From the NCBI GenBank assembly GCA_025363655.1, contig JANYDK010000070.1, positions 1 through 35,416 of the forward strand: a DNA stretch of 35,416 nt, given 5' to 3'. The DNA is from Deltaproteobacteria bacterium. Its GTDB lineage: Bacteria; Myxococcota_A; Polyangia; Polyangiales; JADJMO01. A model generated the notes under the pieces. It ran no database searches. It was given only the letters and a program-made list of their open reading frames with translations, and was not told where the DNA came from. A program made the position numbers and the translations under genes. This document shows positions 23,303 through 31,285 of this stretch, piece after piece. Positions within the stretch are counted from its first letter, which is position 1; every line of letters starts with the position of its first letter.

Positions 23303-25144
23303 CTAGTCACATTTCTTCAGGAATTTCCCGCACGGCGGCTTCACGCTGGCCGACGGCTTGGGAGCGACGACGGGTGCGGCGACCAACGTGTAGACGCGCG
23401 TCATCGGCGTCTTCGCCTTGACGGTGAAGGTGTCGGTCGACGGCTTGTATCCGACCTTGGAGGCGACCACGGTGTGCGAACCGGGTGAGAGCATCGCGGC
23501 CTTGGTCGGATCGGCGAGCGACTTGCCGTCGACCGTCACCGCGTCGCACACCGGGTTGCACTGCACTGTGATTTCGACGCCGTCCTTCGGCGGAGGATCG
23601 ACGATGGCGGCAGAAGCGCTCGTCGCCGGGGCGTCGTCGTCCTTGCCCGGCTTCTTGTCGTCGTCTTTGGCCGGCTTCGCGTCGTCGTCCTTGCCCGGCT
23701 TCTTGTCGTCGTCTTTCGTCTTCTTCGACGACTCGGCCTTGTCGTCGTCTTTCGTCTTCTTCGACGACTCGTCCTTGTCGTCGTCTTTCTTGTCGCTCTT
23801 GTCGCTCTTGTCGCTCTTGTCGTTCTTGTCGTTGCTCGCGGTCGTGCTCTCGTCCTTCGGCTCGCCGCGGAGGAAGAGGAAATATGCAGCCGCGCCGCCG
23901 CCACCGAGGACGATGAGGAGGAGCACGATGATCAGCGGCGCCTTCGAGGACTTCGGCGGAGGCGGAGGCACCGAGACGGCGCCCATCGGCGGACCGGGCG
24001 GACCGGGCCTCATCGACGGCGGCGCCGCGGGCGGTGGCCAGTTCTGCGACGAGGGGATGATGGGGCCGGGAATGGCGGGGCCCGCGAGGTGCGCAGGCAC
24101 GCCCGGCACCGGCGGCATGCGACCGTCGTCTGCCGCCGGCAACGTCGCCTCGCCCACGAAGGGCGCCGCCTTCTTCATCTCGGCTTGCGGATCGGGCGCA
24201 TATTGGGTCGACTTGAATTTGTTCGCCGCCGGCTTCACCGGCTCCGGATCGGCCGCATATTGCGTCGATTTGAAGCGATTTCCCCCGGCCGCCGGCGCCG
24301 CGAGCTTCATCGGACCGGGCGGCTGACTGGGCGTGGCGATGGCGCGCTCGAAGGCCTCGGCGAAGGCGCTGACCGTCGTGAAGCGGAGCTGCGGCGAGAC
24401 GGCGAGCGCGCGCGCGAAGACCTCTTCGAGCCCACCAGGGAGCGTGACGCCGAGCTCGGACGCTCGTTGCAACGTCGAGCCCCGCTGCGTCTTCAGCTCT
24501 TGTTGAAATCGCGCGGCGTCGAGCCCTTGCGGGGTCAGCGAGCGCCAGAACGAGGCGCCGGTGAGCATGTAGAAGGCGACGAGCGCGGCGCCGAAGACGT
24601 CGGCGGTGGACCCGACCGGCGCGCCATCGACCTGCTCCGGCGCCATCCAAGGAGCCGCGTGCGCGAACGCTTCGTCGGTCGGCGCGGCCGCGCGCGCGAG
24701 GTTCATCCCGAAATCCATGAGGCGGACGACGCGCGGGCTCTCCCCGTCGACGAGGACGTTGGTCGGCTTGAGCGCGTGATGGAAGAGACCGACCGCGTGC
24801 GCGGCGTCGATCGAGCGTGCGAGGATCTTGAGCGTGCTACATGCCGAAGTCGGGTTGAGCCGCGGCACCGCGAAGTAGCCGACGCGATCGGTGGCGGTGA
24901 AGAGCGCATTGCCACGCGCGGTGTCGACGCCGGCGTCGATGACGTGGATCACCTGCTCGGGGGGTAACGTCGCCAGCTGCGCGTGCACCTTCTGCAGCGC
25001 CGCGGTGACGTCGGGACGCTGCCCGACCTCGGGCGCATAGAGCTTCAGGGCCACCTCGCGACCGGTGGAATCAGCGGCAAAATAGCTGGAAATCGCGCCA
25101 TCGTCGTGGAGCAAAGTCCGAATCTGGTACTTGCCGGCGACCAT
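23303..25144 (-). CDS. Predicted membrane-anchored pseudokinase with PEGA domain
   Basis: The protein is 613 aa from ATG 25144; a TTG at 25174, overlapping the stop of the upstream gene, is a possible earlier start. Residues 5-270 are a Hanks-type kinase fold. VALK (K34), DFG (144-146) and APE (168-170) are kept. The Gly loop is degraded (LLHDDGAISSYFAA) and the catalytic HRD is HHA (residues 122-124, FHHALKPTN), so the catalytic Asp is absent. Two direct peptide repeats (NRFKSTQYAADP, NKFKSTQYAPDP; 289-319) follow, then a Pro-rich linker, one membrane segment (403-425), a Lys/Asp-rich stretch (428-505) and a PEGA domain (523-590). It is probably a signalling scaffold or ligand receptor rather than an enzyme. 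Confidence 0.88.
   Translation of the reverse strand: MVAGKYQIRTLLHDDGAISSYFAADSTGREVALKLYAPEVGQRPDVTAALQKVHAQLATLPPEQVIHVIDAGVDTARGNALFTATDRVGYFAVPRLNPTSACSTLKILARSIDAAHAVGLFHHALKPTNVLVDGESPRVVRLMDFGMNLARAAAPTDEAFAHAAPWMAPEQVDGAPVGSTADVFGAALVAFYMLTGASFWRSLTPQGLDAARFQQELKTQRGSTLQRASELGVTLPGGLEEVFARALAVSPQLRFTTVSAFAEAFERAIATPSQPPGPMKLAAPAAGGNRFKSTQYAADPEPVKPAANKFKSTQYAPDPQAEMKKAAPFVGEATLPAADDGRMPPVPGVPAHLAGPAIPGPIIPSSQNWPPPAAPPSMRPGPPGPPMGAVSVPPPPPKSSKAPLIIVLLLIVLGGGGAAAYFLFLRGEPKDESTTASNDKNDKSDKSDKSDKKDDDKDESSKKTKDDDKAESSKKTKDDDKKPGKDDDAKPAKDDDKKPGKDDDAPATSASAAIVDPPPKDGVEITVQCNPVCDAVTVDGKSLADPTKAAMLSPGSHTVVASKVGYKPSTDTFTVKAKTPMTRVYTLVAAPVVAPKPSASVKPPCGKFLKKCD
23630..23835. repeat. Low-complexity Lys/Asp-coding repeat inside the pseudokinase gene
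   Basis: Imperfect copies of units such as GTCGTCGTCTTTC and CTTGTCGCT repeat along about 200 bp. They encode KKDDDKD, SKKTKDDDK and KPGKDDD blocks just outside the membrane segment. The length is likely to vary between strains through slippage. It is part of the coding sequence and keeps the frame throughout. Confidence 0.75.
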
Positions 25145-25170
25145 GTCGGAAGCGGCGAGGCGCGGCGCTT

Positions 25171-25890
25171 TCAAGGCTTCTTCTCTTCTTTTTTCTCGGC
25201 AGGCTTCTCGGCCGGGGCCGGCGCGATCGACTGGATGGCGGCGAGGATGGCGCCGTCGGCGTCGGTCTTGTCGTCGTCGTCGACGAAGCCGACCCCGATG
25301 ATCATGTCGACGTCGGTGAGGTGATCGACGAAGGCGAGGAGCGGCCCTTTCTTGGCGCCGCGCTGCGCACCTTCGACTTGATAGAGGTCGACCTCGTGGC
25401 CGCCGACCTTGATCACTTTGTCGGCTTTTTTCCAGGCGATTTTCTGTTTCGGCAGCTTGAGCGCGAGGCGCCCGGAGAGCGTCACCAGGGCGGCGTCGCA
25501 CGCGGCGTGGTTCTTCGCCACGTCTTTCGAGGCGGCGGTGCTGAAGGCGACGGCGAGCGCCGGACCCTCGTCGGTGAGCTGCGCGACGGTGGCCGCTTCT
25601 TCCTGCGCGTAGTGCCAAGTCGAAGGCGGCGTGAACACGAGCCCGGCCCCGTGCGCGATGCGCGCGGTGGTGCTCTTGTCGGCGACGCAGGCCTCGGCGA
25701 GCGCCTCACACTTCGGCGGAGGCGGAGGAGGCGGAGGCGGCAGGTCGATCGGCGCCGGCTTCGGCTTCGGACTGACGGTGGCGACCGGAGGCGGCGCGGG
25801 AGGAGGCGGCTTGCTGCCGCAACCCATCGTGAGCGCGACGGCGAAGAGCCCGGAAGTGGAGATTGCGGTGGAGATTGCGCGTGCGGACAT
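25171..25890 (-). CDS. Pro-rich lipoprotein, 239 aa
   Basis: The ATG at 25890 begins MSARAISTAISTSGLFAVAL and reaches a lipobox TMGC. A Pro-rich linker (KPPPPAPPP, LPPPPPPPPPK) follows. The mature domain contains two early Cys (KCEALAEACVADK), a strand-helix region (GAGLVFTPPSTWHYAQEEAA, HAACDAALVTLSGRLALKLP) and VGGHEVDLYQVEGAQRGAKK. The C-terminus is Lys/Glu/Pro-rich. No family is recognised; the WHYAQEEAATVAQLTDEG stretch resembles no catalytic motif. The gene ends 26 bp before the pseudokinase ATG and overlaps its alternative TTG start, so the two are probably one operon. The lipoprotein could be an extracytoplasmic partner of the pseudokinase. Confidence 0.8.
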   Translation of the reverse strand: MSARAISTAISTSGLFAVALTMGCGSKPPPPAPPPVATVSPKPKPAPIDLPPPPPPPPPKCEALAEACVADKSTTARIAHGAGLVFTPPSTWHYAQEEAATVAQLTDEGPALAVAFSTAASKDVAKNHAACDAALVTLSGRLALKLPKQKIAWKKADKVIKVGGHEVDLYQVEGAQRGAKKGPLLAFVDHLTDVDMIIGVGFVDDDDKTDADGAILAAIQSIAPAPAEKPAEKKEEKKP

Positions 25891-26033
25891 GGACCGACAC
25901 GAGGGTCATCGTGCTCGCGTCACGCCGCAACCGAGAACGGCAGAAAAGCGCCGCGGTCCAGACGAAATCGCCCGAAACATGCGCAAAATCATCGATTCCG
26001 ACGGCAGACGCGGGCGAGCGTACTCTCGTCACC

Positions 26034-27104
26034 ATGCGTCCTCACCTCTCTCGTCGTCACCTCTCTCCCTTCGCCCTCGCCGTCGTCGCGATCGCCAGCC
26101 TCCACTGCGGCGCCGGTGGTCTCTGCCCAGAGCTCAAGGGAGGCGGCGCGGCCTCAGCGCACTTCACGGACGAGGCCGAGGCCAACGTCACGCTCCGCGC
26201 CTTCATCGAAGCGTCTGGCGATCTCGCGGCGCTCGCGGACAAGGTCGAGGCCGAGGTGAGCAGCGCCTGTCTCGGCATGGGCCACGACCTCGGCGTCCCC
26301 GACGCGGAGATGAAGCCGAAGGACGGCGCCGGCGGAAAGGTCAGCGGCGCCTGCACGCCGGTGCACGCGAAGATCGACGCCATCCTCAAGGCCGCTGGTG
26401 TGGCGCGCTTGCAAGCGACGATCACCCCGCCGCAGTGCACGGTGAGCGCGAGCGCCGGCGCCGAGTGCAAGGGCCGTTGCGAGGTCACGGTCGACGACGG
26501 CTATCTCATCGCCCACTGCGAGCCAGGAAAGCTCTCGGGCACCTGCGAAGGCTCGTGCGAGGGCAAGTGCGAAGGCACGTGCAACGGCACTTGCGAGGGA
26601 AAGTGCTCGGCGACGAACGCCAAGGGCGAGTGCGCCGGAACCTGTGAAGGCACCTGCCGCGGCCACTGCGACGCCACCTGCCACGCGAGCTGCAAGGGCG
26701 AATGGAAGGCCCCGAAGTGCGCCGTCGAGGTCAAGCCGCCGAGCGCCAGCGCCGACTGTCAGGCCAGCTGCAAGGCCCACGCGGAGATGACGGCGCAGTG
26801 CACCGACGCGAGCGTGAAGGTGCACGTGTCGTCGAGCGCCGGTGAGCTGGCGAAGCTCGTCGCCACCTTCGAGGCGCACCTGCCGGTCCTCATCAAGGCA
26901 GAAATCGCCTATGGAAAGCGGCTCGCCGGCGACATCGCGGTGCTCGTGCACGTCGCCGAAAAGCTCCCCTCGGCGATGGCCAAGGCCGGCCTCCACGCCG
27001 CCGCCTGCGTGTCGGCCGCCGCGCAAGCGACCGTCCACGCCCAGGCGTCCATCCACGTCAGCGTCGAAGCCAGCGCCTCCGTCAGCGGCAAAGCGGGCGG
27101 TTGA
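26034..27104 (+). CDS. Cys-repeat (CxGxC) lipoprotein
   Basis: The ATG at 26034 starts MRPHLSRRHLSPFALAVVAI with a lipobox ending ASLHC. After a helical domain there is a Cys-rich run at about residues 170-225 with the repeat C-(E/N)-G-x-C: GTCEGSCEGKCEGTCNGTCE, then CAGTCEGTCRGHCDATCHAS. Further Cys pairs follow (KCAVEV, DCQASCKAHAEMTAQC). The final 110 residues are predicted helical, Ala/Val/His-rich and nearly Cys-free (VLVHVAEKLPSAMAKAG, HAQASIHVSVEASASVSG). The regular spacing suggests a disulfide-ladder or metal-binding rod on the cell surface. I know of no function. It is divergent from the Pro-rich lipoprotein gene across a 143-bp gap. Confidence 0.85.
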   Translation: MRPHLSRRHLSPFALAVVAIASLHCGAGGLCPELKGGGAASAHFTDEAEANVTLRAFIEASGDLAALADKVEAEVSSACLGMGHDLGVPDAEMKPKDGAGGKVSGACTPVHAKIDAILKAAGVARLQATITPPQCTVSASAGAECKGRCEVTVDDGYLIAHCEPGKLSGTCEGSCEGKCEGTCNGTCEGKCSATNAKGECAGTCEGTCRGHCDATCHASCKGEWKAPKCAVEVKPPSASADCQASCKAHAEMTAQCTDASVKVHVSSSAGELAKLVATFEAHLPVLIKAEIAYGKRLAGDIAVLVHVAEKLPSAMAKAGLHAAACVSAAAQATVHAQASIHVSVEASASVSGKAGG

Positions 27105-27117
27105 CGGGGTCGGATCA

Positions 27118-27900
27118 TCAATGCACTTTGGCGCTGCCGCCCGGGTACCAACCCCAGGTCAGACCGCCGCTGCACACCGTCGCCGTCGCTTCGTAGCGAA
27201 GGGTCAGCTTCCCCGCCGAGGGCGCGATCGATGCGAACGCGAACGACTTCACGACCGGCTTGTCTCCACCACCGCCATTCCAAGTGAACGTGCCGACGCT
27301 GGTGCCGTTGACCTTGACCGCCCACGTCAGCGCCTTGCCAGCGGCGCAACCAGAGGTGCCGTCGTACATCTTGAAGTCGATGTCGAGGCCGGTGATCGAG
27401 GTGCCGTAGGTGAATGCCTCTTCGACGTAGTCGCCGCTGACGTAGAAGAATTTGCTGCTCCCGCCGGTGCCGAGCGGACCATCGCCAGCGTAGGTTCCGT
27501 GCGTCGCTGAAACGGTCGACGGAAAGACGAACCCCGTCGGAGAAGCATCGACGCCGACGTCGCTCCCGCTGTCGGGCTTGCCGGTGTCGGTGCCAGTGTC
27601 AGTGCCCGTATCGGTGCCGGTGTCGGTCCCGCCGTCGTGCGTATCGGTGACCAACGCGTCGTCGGCATCGACGTGCACGTCGTCGAGGCCGCTGTCGGTC
27701 GTTGCGCCGTCGTGCGCGTCGCTGACCGAGGTGTCGACGACGCCTTCGTCGGTGCCGCCACCGTCGAGGCTCGCTTCGGCGATCGTGTCGTGCGCGCCGT
27801 CGACGACCGAGCCGTCGTGCCCCGACGAAAACGTGTCTTCGATCGCAGTGGCGCAGCCGAGACCAGAGACGACGAGCGCGACGAGCATCCACTTGCGCAT
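27118..27900 (-). CDS. Lipoprotein with Asp/Thr linker and beta-sandwich-like C-terminal domain
   Basis: The ATG at 27900 starts MRKWMLVALVVSGLGCATAI, a clear lipobox (GLGC); a GTG at 27909 would add three residues. Residues 20-120 are an Asp/Thr/Gly-rich linker, including four copies of TDTG. The C-terminal roughly 135 residues (GTYAGDGPLGTGG, FFYVSGDYVEEAFTYG, GLDIDFKMYDG, ALTWAVKVNGTSVGTFTW) look like a lectin- or CBM-type beta-sandwich with a Cys pair. The linker and layout resemble the lipoproteins at 27928, 29222 and 34509, so this is one of a group of surface display proteins. The stop lies 14 bp from the stop of the convergent Cys-repeat gene. No catalytic motif is visible. Confidence 0.82.
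   Translation of the reverse strand: MRKWMLVALVVSGLGCATAIEDTFSSGHDGSVVDGAHDTIAEASLDGGGTDEGVVDTSVSDAHDGATTDSGLDDVHVDADDALVTDTHDGGTDTGTDTGTDTGTDTGKPDSGSDVGVDASPTGFVFPSTVSATHGTYAGDGPLGTGGSSKFFYVSGDYVEEAFTYGTSITGLDIDFKMYDGTSGCAAGKALTWAVKVNGTSVGTFTWNGGGGDKPVVKSFAFASIAPSAGKLTLRYEATATVCSGGLTWGWYPGGSAKVH
27580..27634. repeat. 12-bp tandem repeat encoding TDTG units
   Basis: On the + strand a GTGTCGGTGCCA-like 12-mer repeats about four times with changes at third positions, coding DTGTDTGTDTGTDTG on the minus strand. It is in frame within the lipoprotein gene, so unit-number changes would only alter linker length. The substitutions show it is not a fresh expansion. Confidence 0.7.
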
Positions 27901-27927
27901 GACGCTCACGCTAGCCTTTTTCGAGGC

Positions 27928-28962
27928 TCAAGGTCCGAGCTTCGACTTGCACCAAGTACGGTCGTCGCAGTGCGGAAGGATGTCCGAAGTGCAGGGAGAT
28001 CCGGTGAGCGTCGTCGGAACGCGATAGAGCAGCGCGACCACGGCGGTCCCCGCATCGCGCACGCGGAGCGTGAAATCGAGCCCGATTTTGGTCCCCGAGG
28101 CCGGCAGCGGTTTGCCCGGAGCGAGCTCGTCCCAGGGAATTTTCGCCTCCACCTCGTACCCAGAGGCGACCAGTCGAGTGGCGTAGACCACCCCTGCCGA
28201 CGCCGGCCCCTTCTGCTTGCCGTCGTAGTCGACGAAGACGCGATCGGGGCTCGAATATCCAGGCGCCGGCATCACGTACGCGCTGGCCCCGAGGTCCGCC
28301 GAGACTCCGTCGTAGGCGCCGGTCAAGGTGTCGAAACCGGCGAGATAGGCGGTGAGCCCAGCTCCCTCGTGTGCCTTGCCCGTCGGCACCACGTGATGAA
28401 TCGGATCGGCGATGAACGCGTGCAGATGAAGCCCCGACGTCGCCGCCGTCGCCCCGACGAACCACGCCAAGCGAATGTCCGCCCGCGACGCACTCGCCCA
28501 CCCCGGCAGCGGATCCGGCTCCAGCCACTCGCTCGCGGCCGAATCGAACCGCAACGCCGACACCGAGCAGAGCTCGTCCCCCGCCCCGTCGATCACCATC
28601 GCTCCCCCGGGATGTGGAGGTACCGTCACGCAGAGGTTTTGCCCTGTTTTTCCCGAGGAACAGGAGGGAGCCACCGGCCCCGCATCGACGTCCGAAGGAG
28701 CATCGATGACATCGATCGCGGAGTCGAACGCATCGACCGACGAGTCGGTCACGTCACCAGCGCTGTCGAAGACATCGGTCGAAACCTCGGTCGAGGCGTC
28801 CGCGGAAGCATCTGCGCCGCCAATGTCCGCAATCGACGTGTCGCGATCACCACCTGTGTCGACCGCGCCTCCAGGAAAGTCGTAGTCGGGAAACGCGCAG
28901 CCCAAAGCCCCCGACGCTCCCAGCATCGCCAGCCAAACCATCGATTCGAGAAAGCGCGGCAA
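27928..28962 (-). CDS. Lipoprotein with CBM9-like domain
   Basis: A TTG at 28962 gives MPRFLESMVWLAMLGASGAL followed by a lipobox (ALGC); an ATG at 28941 would lack the positive N-region, so the TTG is preferred. An Asp/Ala/Ser-rich linker occupies residues 30-95 (DASADASTEVSTDVFDSAGD and similar). The C-terminal roughly 230 residues resemble the CBM9-like carbohydrate-binding fold found on secreted enzymes and envelope proteins (ADIRLAWFVGATAATSGLHL, AKIPWDELAPGKPLPASGTK, IGLDFTLRVRDAG), with a conserved Cys pair near the end. No hydrolase domain is attached, so a binding role is likely. It lies 27 bp upstream of the preceding lipoprotein gene on the same strand and may share its transcript. 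Confidence 0.82.
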   Translation of the reverse strand: MPRFLESMVWLAMLGASGALGCAFPDYDFPGGAVDTGGDRDTSIADIGGADASADASTEVSTDVFDSAGDVTDSSVDAFDSAIDVIDAPSDVDAGPVAPSCSSGKTGQNLCVTVPPHPGGAMVIDGAGDELCSVSALRFDSAASEWLEPDPLPGWASASRADIRLAWFVGATAATSGLHLHAFIADPIHHVVPTGKAHEGAGLTAYLAGFDTLTGAYDGVSADLGASAYVMPAPGYSSPDRVFVDYDGKQKGPASAGVVYATRLVASGYEVEAKIPWDELAPGKPLPASGTKIGLDFTLRVRDAGTAVVALLYRVPTTLTGSPCTSDILPHCDDRTWCKSKLGP

Positions 28963-29010
28963 GTCCGATCAACATGACGGGAAGAGTGCCTTGCACGCAA
29001 GTCGAAGGGT

Positions 29011-29048
29011 CCGCGCCCGCGCCCCGCGCCTGCGCCCGCGCCCGCACC
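29011..29048. repeat. GC-rich imperfect GCGCCC repeats in an intergenic region
   Basis: The stretch contains several imperfect copies of CGCGCCC/GCGCCC in a C-rich run. It lies in the gap between the divergent CBM9-like and fibro-slime lipoprotein genes (28963-29221), where both promoters must lie. I see no other clear promoter boxes there. The repeat could affect local DNA structure but has no proven role. Confidence 0.5.
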
Positions 29049-29221
29049 CTTCTCGCGCGGCGTAGCCACCACCCACCCAGGGGCCTCCACACCCCCGCCC
29101 CCTCCCTGCTGCCCACCGTCCTCACCACCAACGCGCCACTTCCACCCACGTTTTCCTGCTCTGACATACGCGTATGACGGACGCCTTCGGGCATGGCGCA
29201 CCCGCTGCAATCGAACGGTGC

Positions 29222-30082
29222 ATGCACACTCCTCGCGCGCTGATCTCGGCAGCTTCGGTTCTCACGTTGGTGCTCTCGCTCGGTTGCAGCAGTGAAGGTG
29301 GCGGTGGTGGCGCCGACCTCGACGCTGGGTCGGGCTCGTTCACGATCGACACCGGCAAGGGCTCGCCGAGCGAGGGTGACGGAAGCACGGCGTTTCAAGT
29401 CGATGGCACCGCGCCGCCGACGCCGGACAGCACCGGGAAGTGCGAGGCCAACCTCACTGGCACGGTGCGCGACTTCCGCTTCACGCACCCCGACTTCGAG
29501 CACTTCGAGGGCGACGGCGAGAAGGGCGTCGTCCTCGAGCTCCTCGGCAAAGACGAGAAGCCGGTATGGAACGACGCGATCTCGCACGCGTTCTACACCA
29601 ACAAATCGAATTTCGATCAGTGGTACCGCGACGTCTCGGGGACCAACCTCAACATCCCCGTGAAGCTCGATCTGGTGAAGGGCGCGGGCACCATTCTCAC
29701 CTACGATCGCCCCGAGTTCTTCCCCGCCGACGGCCTCGGCCTCGGTGACGAAGGTCGCACCGACGACGGCAAGCTCCACAACTTCGCCTTCACCTTCGAG
29801 CTCCACACGGAGTTCGCCTATCGCGGCGGCGAGGTCTTCACCTTCACCGGCGACGACGACCTCTGGGCCTTCGTCAACGGCCACCTCGTCATCGACCTCG
29901 GCGGCGTCCACTCCGCGCAGACCGCGAGCATCGACCTCGATTCGGTGGCGACGAAGATCGGATTGGAGAAGGGAAAGAACTATCCGATGGCTATTTTCCA
30001 GGCGGAGAGGCACACGACGGCGTCGCACTTTCGGATCGATACGTCGATCGTGTTCACCAACTGCGATCCGATCATTCGCTAG
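29222..30082 (+). CDS. Fibro-slime domain lipoprotein
   Basis: The ATG at 29222 ([20 protein letters not shown], then GCSS) gives a lipoprotein signal; the frame is open 16 codons upstream without signal features. The mature protein has a Gly/Asp/Ser linker, then a fibro-slime domain. Its key features are [20 protein letters not shown], the central [20 protein letters not shown] and [19 protein letters not shown], and a final strand ([14 protein letters not shown]). The fibro-slime domain was first described in slime-mould secreted proteins and also occurs in many Bacteroidetes and Myxococcota surface proteins; it is related to PA14-like beta-sandwiches and is thought to bind carbohydrates. 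The GDDD run may bind calcium. It is divergent from the CBM9-like gene. Confidence 0.9.
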   Translation: MHTPRALISAASVLTLVLSLGCSSEGGGGGADLDAGSGSFTIDTGKGSPSEGDGSTAFQVDGTAPPTPDSTGKCEANLTGTVRDFRFTHPDFEHFEGDGEKGVVLELLGKDEKPVWNDAISHAFYTNKSNFDQWYRDVSGTNLNIPVKLDLVKGAGTILTYDRPEFFPADGLGLGDEGRTDDGKLHNFAFTFELHTEFAYRGGEVFTFTGDDDLWAFVNGHLVIDLGGVHSAQTASIDLDSVATKIGLEKGKNYPMAIFQAERHTTASHFRIDTSIVFTNCDPIIR

Positions 30083-30131
30083 CGCGGGCGGCGGCGCAGC
30101 CATCGGGCGCAGGCGCGGTATCCTCCCCGAA

Positions 30132-30446
30132 ATGCCTCGTCGCCTGACCCCCTTCGAGCGCGTGCATGCCCTGGTGAACCGCATCCCACGCGGACGCGTC
30201 GCGACCTACGGCCAGCTCTCCCGACTCATCGCCCGTCGACTCACTCCCGTCGGCATCGGTTGGGCACTTCGCGCTGCGCCGGAGGACGCGATCCCTTGGC
30301 ACCGCGTCGTCAACGCGCAGGGGCGGGTGTCGACGGATGACCAGAATCCCGGCCTCCAGCGCGCGATGTTGGAATCGGAAGGAGTGACCTTCGACGACGA
30401 GGGTGAGATCGATCTCGCGAAGTTTCAGTGGAAGCCGCGAAAATGA
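30132..30446 (+). CDS. Alkyltransferase-like protein (ATL), MGMT family
   Basis: The protein is 104 aa and consists of only the C-terminal DNA-binding domain of the methylguanine methyltransferase family. The active-site motif PCHRV is PWHRVV here (W56), the signature of alkyltransferase-like proteins. They bind O6-alkylguanine without transferring the alkyl group and flag it for nucleotide excision repair. IPRGRVATYGQLSRLI contains the helix-turn-helix region and VGIGWALRAAP the usual Arg-finger neighbourhood. The C-terminal part (STDDQNPGLQRAMLESEGVT) is typical. The start at ATG 30132 gives the normal family length. It stands alone, 49 bp after the fibro-slime gene, and could be read from its own promoter. 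Confidence 0.93.
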   Translation: MPRRLTPFERVHALVNRIPRGRVATYGQLSRLIARRLTPVGIGWALRAAPEDAIPWHRVVNAQGRVSTDDQNPGLQRAMLESEGVTFDDEGEIDLAKFQWKPRK

Positions 30447-30448
30447 GC

Positions 30449-30943
30449 CTAATCGCGCTCGAGCCTTGCGTGCACATGCTGCCTGAGGGACGTCGCGAGC
30501 TCTCCCCACCAGCGACCGATCGTGTCGGTGTACGCATGGCCGAGGAGGCCGTGACGTGCGGGATGATCGTCGCGAATCGTCGAGAGGCCACGGTGCTCGA
30601 CGGTGACGTTGGTGCCGTCGTTCATCGGCTCGAAGCGGACGTCGATTTCGTTGCGCTCGCCGGCGGCGAAATTGGGAAGGCGCCACTCGAAGACGAGCCG
30701 GGCACCGGGCTCCCAGACGAGAATTTTCCCGACTTCGAAGACACGATGAGAGTCATCGTATGCCTCGAAAAGTCTGCCACCGGTGCCGGGCTCGAAGCTG
30801 AGAATGCCTCGCCGTTTCCCACCGAATCGATACCGTGGACCGCGCTTCCACCAGAGGTCGGTCTCGGTGGTGAAGACTTCGAACGCGTCGGTGGGCGAGA
30901 CGGCGACGAAGGTGGTGACGCGGGCGCGATCGGGGGCGTTCAT
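30449..30943 (-). CDS. SRPBCC-domain (AHSA1-like) protein
   Basis: The ATG at 30943 overlaps the stop of the upstream ArsR gene (ATGA), which fixes this start. The protein is 164 aa and is an AHSA1-type START/SRPBCC domain: VSPTDAFEVFTTETDLWWKR, GTGGRLFEAYDDSHRVFEVG, PGARLVFEWRLPNFAAGERN, EHRGLSTIRDDHPARHGLLG. These small proteins bind hydrophobic ligands or act in stress responses, and are commonly encoded with an ArsR regulator, as here. It is last in the VOC-ArsR-SRPBCC operon and is convergent with the ATL gene, with stops 2 bp apart. Confidence 0.92.
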   Translation of the reverse strand: MNAPDRARVTTFVAVSPTDAFEVFTTETDLWWKRGPRYRFGGKRRGILSFEPGTGGRLFEAYDDSHRVFEVGKILVWEPGARLVFEWRLPNFAAGERNEIDVRFEPMNDGTNVTVEHRGLSTIRDDHPARHGLLGHAYTDTIGRWWGELATSLRQHVHARLERD

Positions 30944-31275
30944 GGGCGCTTCTTGCGCGTCTTTTCGGCGTGCTCCTTGAACGACGCGAGCTGACCTTCC
31001 CAATACGACTCGACCTCGTCGAGCCAGCCGCGCATCTGCGAAAATGGCTGTTTGCGAAGGCGATAGAGCTTCACTCGCGCGTCTTCGTCGACGCCGTCCT
31101 CATCGACGAGGCCCGACGTGCGAAGAACGCGGAGATGTCGGCTCATCGCCGGCGGGCTCATCCCGAGCTCGCCTGCCAGCTCGCCGGCGCGACGCGGCCC
31201 TTCGCGCAAGAGGTCGATGACGCCACGCCTCGTCGGGTCGGCGAGCGCGGCGAACGTACGGTCGATCGCGTTCAT
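30940..31275 (-). CDS. ArsR-family transcriptional regulator
   Basis: The protein is 111 aa and a winged helix-turn-helix of the ArsR type: NAIDRTFAALADPTRRGVID, LLREGPRRAGELAGELGMSP and PAMSRHLRVLRTSGLVDEDG, then a wing and a C-terminal amphipathic helix. It has no Cys cluster for metal sensing (only Asp/Glu acidic residues near the wing), so it probably senses a non-metal signal, as in many SRPBCC-linked members. It overlaps the SRPBCC start and begins 10 bp after the VOC stop, so the three form an operon. By family habit it would repress its own operon. The DNA ahead of the VOC start (31718-31804) holds the likely operator; I could not identify an inverted repeat there with confidence. Confidence 0.93.
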   Translation of the reverse strand: MNAIDRTFAALADPTRRGVIDLLREGPRRAGELAGELGMSPPAMSRHLRVLRTSGLVDEDGVDEDARVKLYRLRKQPFSQMRGWLDEVESYWEGQLASFKEHAEKTRKKRP

Positions 31276-31285
31276 CGGGGGGCGC

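Noticed and set aside
23640-23830. Repeat array as a mobile or regulatory element
   Set aside because: The units keep the reading frame and encode a Lys/Asp-rich stalk, so they are explained by the protein.
25145-25618. N-terminal extension of the pseudokinase frame
   Set aside because: The added 158 residues are Arg-rich and overlap the lipoprotein gene in another frame; the kinase fold begins right after the ATG at 25144.
27580-27634. CRISPR-like tandem repeat
   Set aside because: The 12-bp units are contiguous, without spacers, and encode an in-frame TDTG linker.
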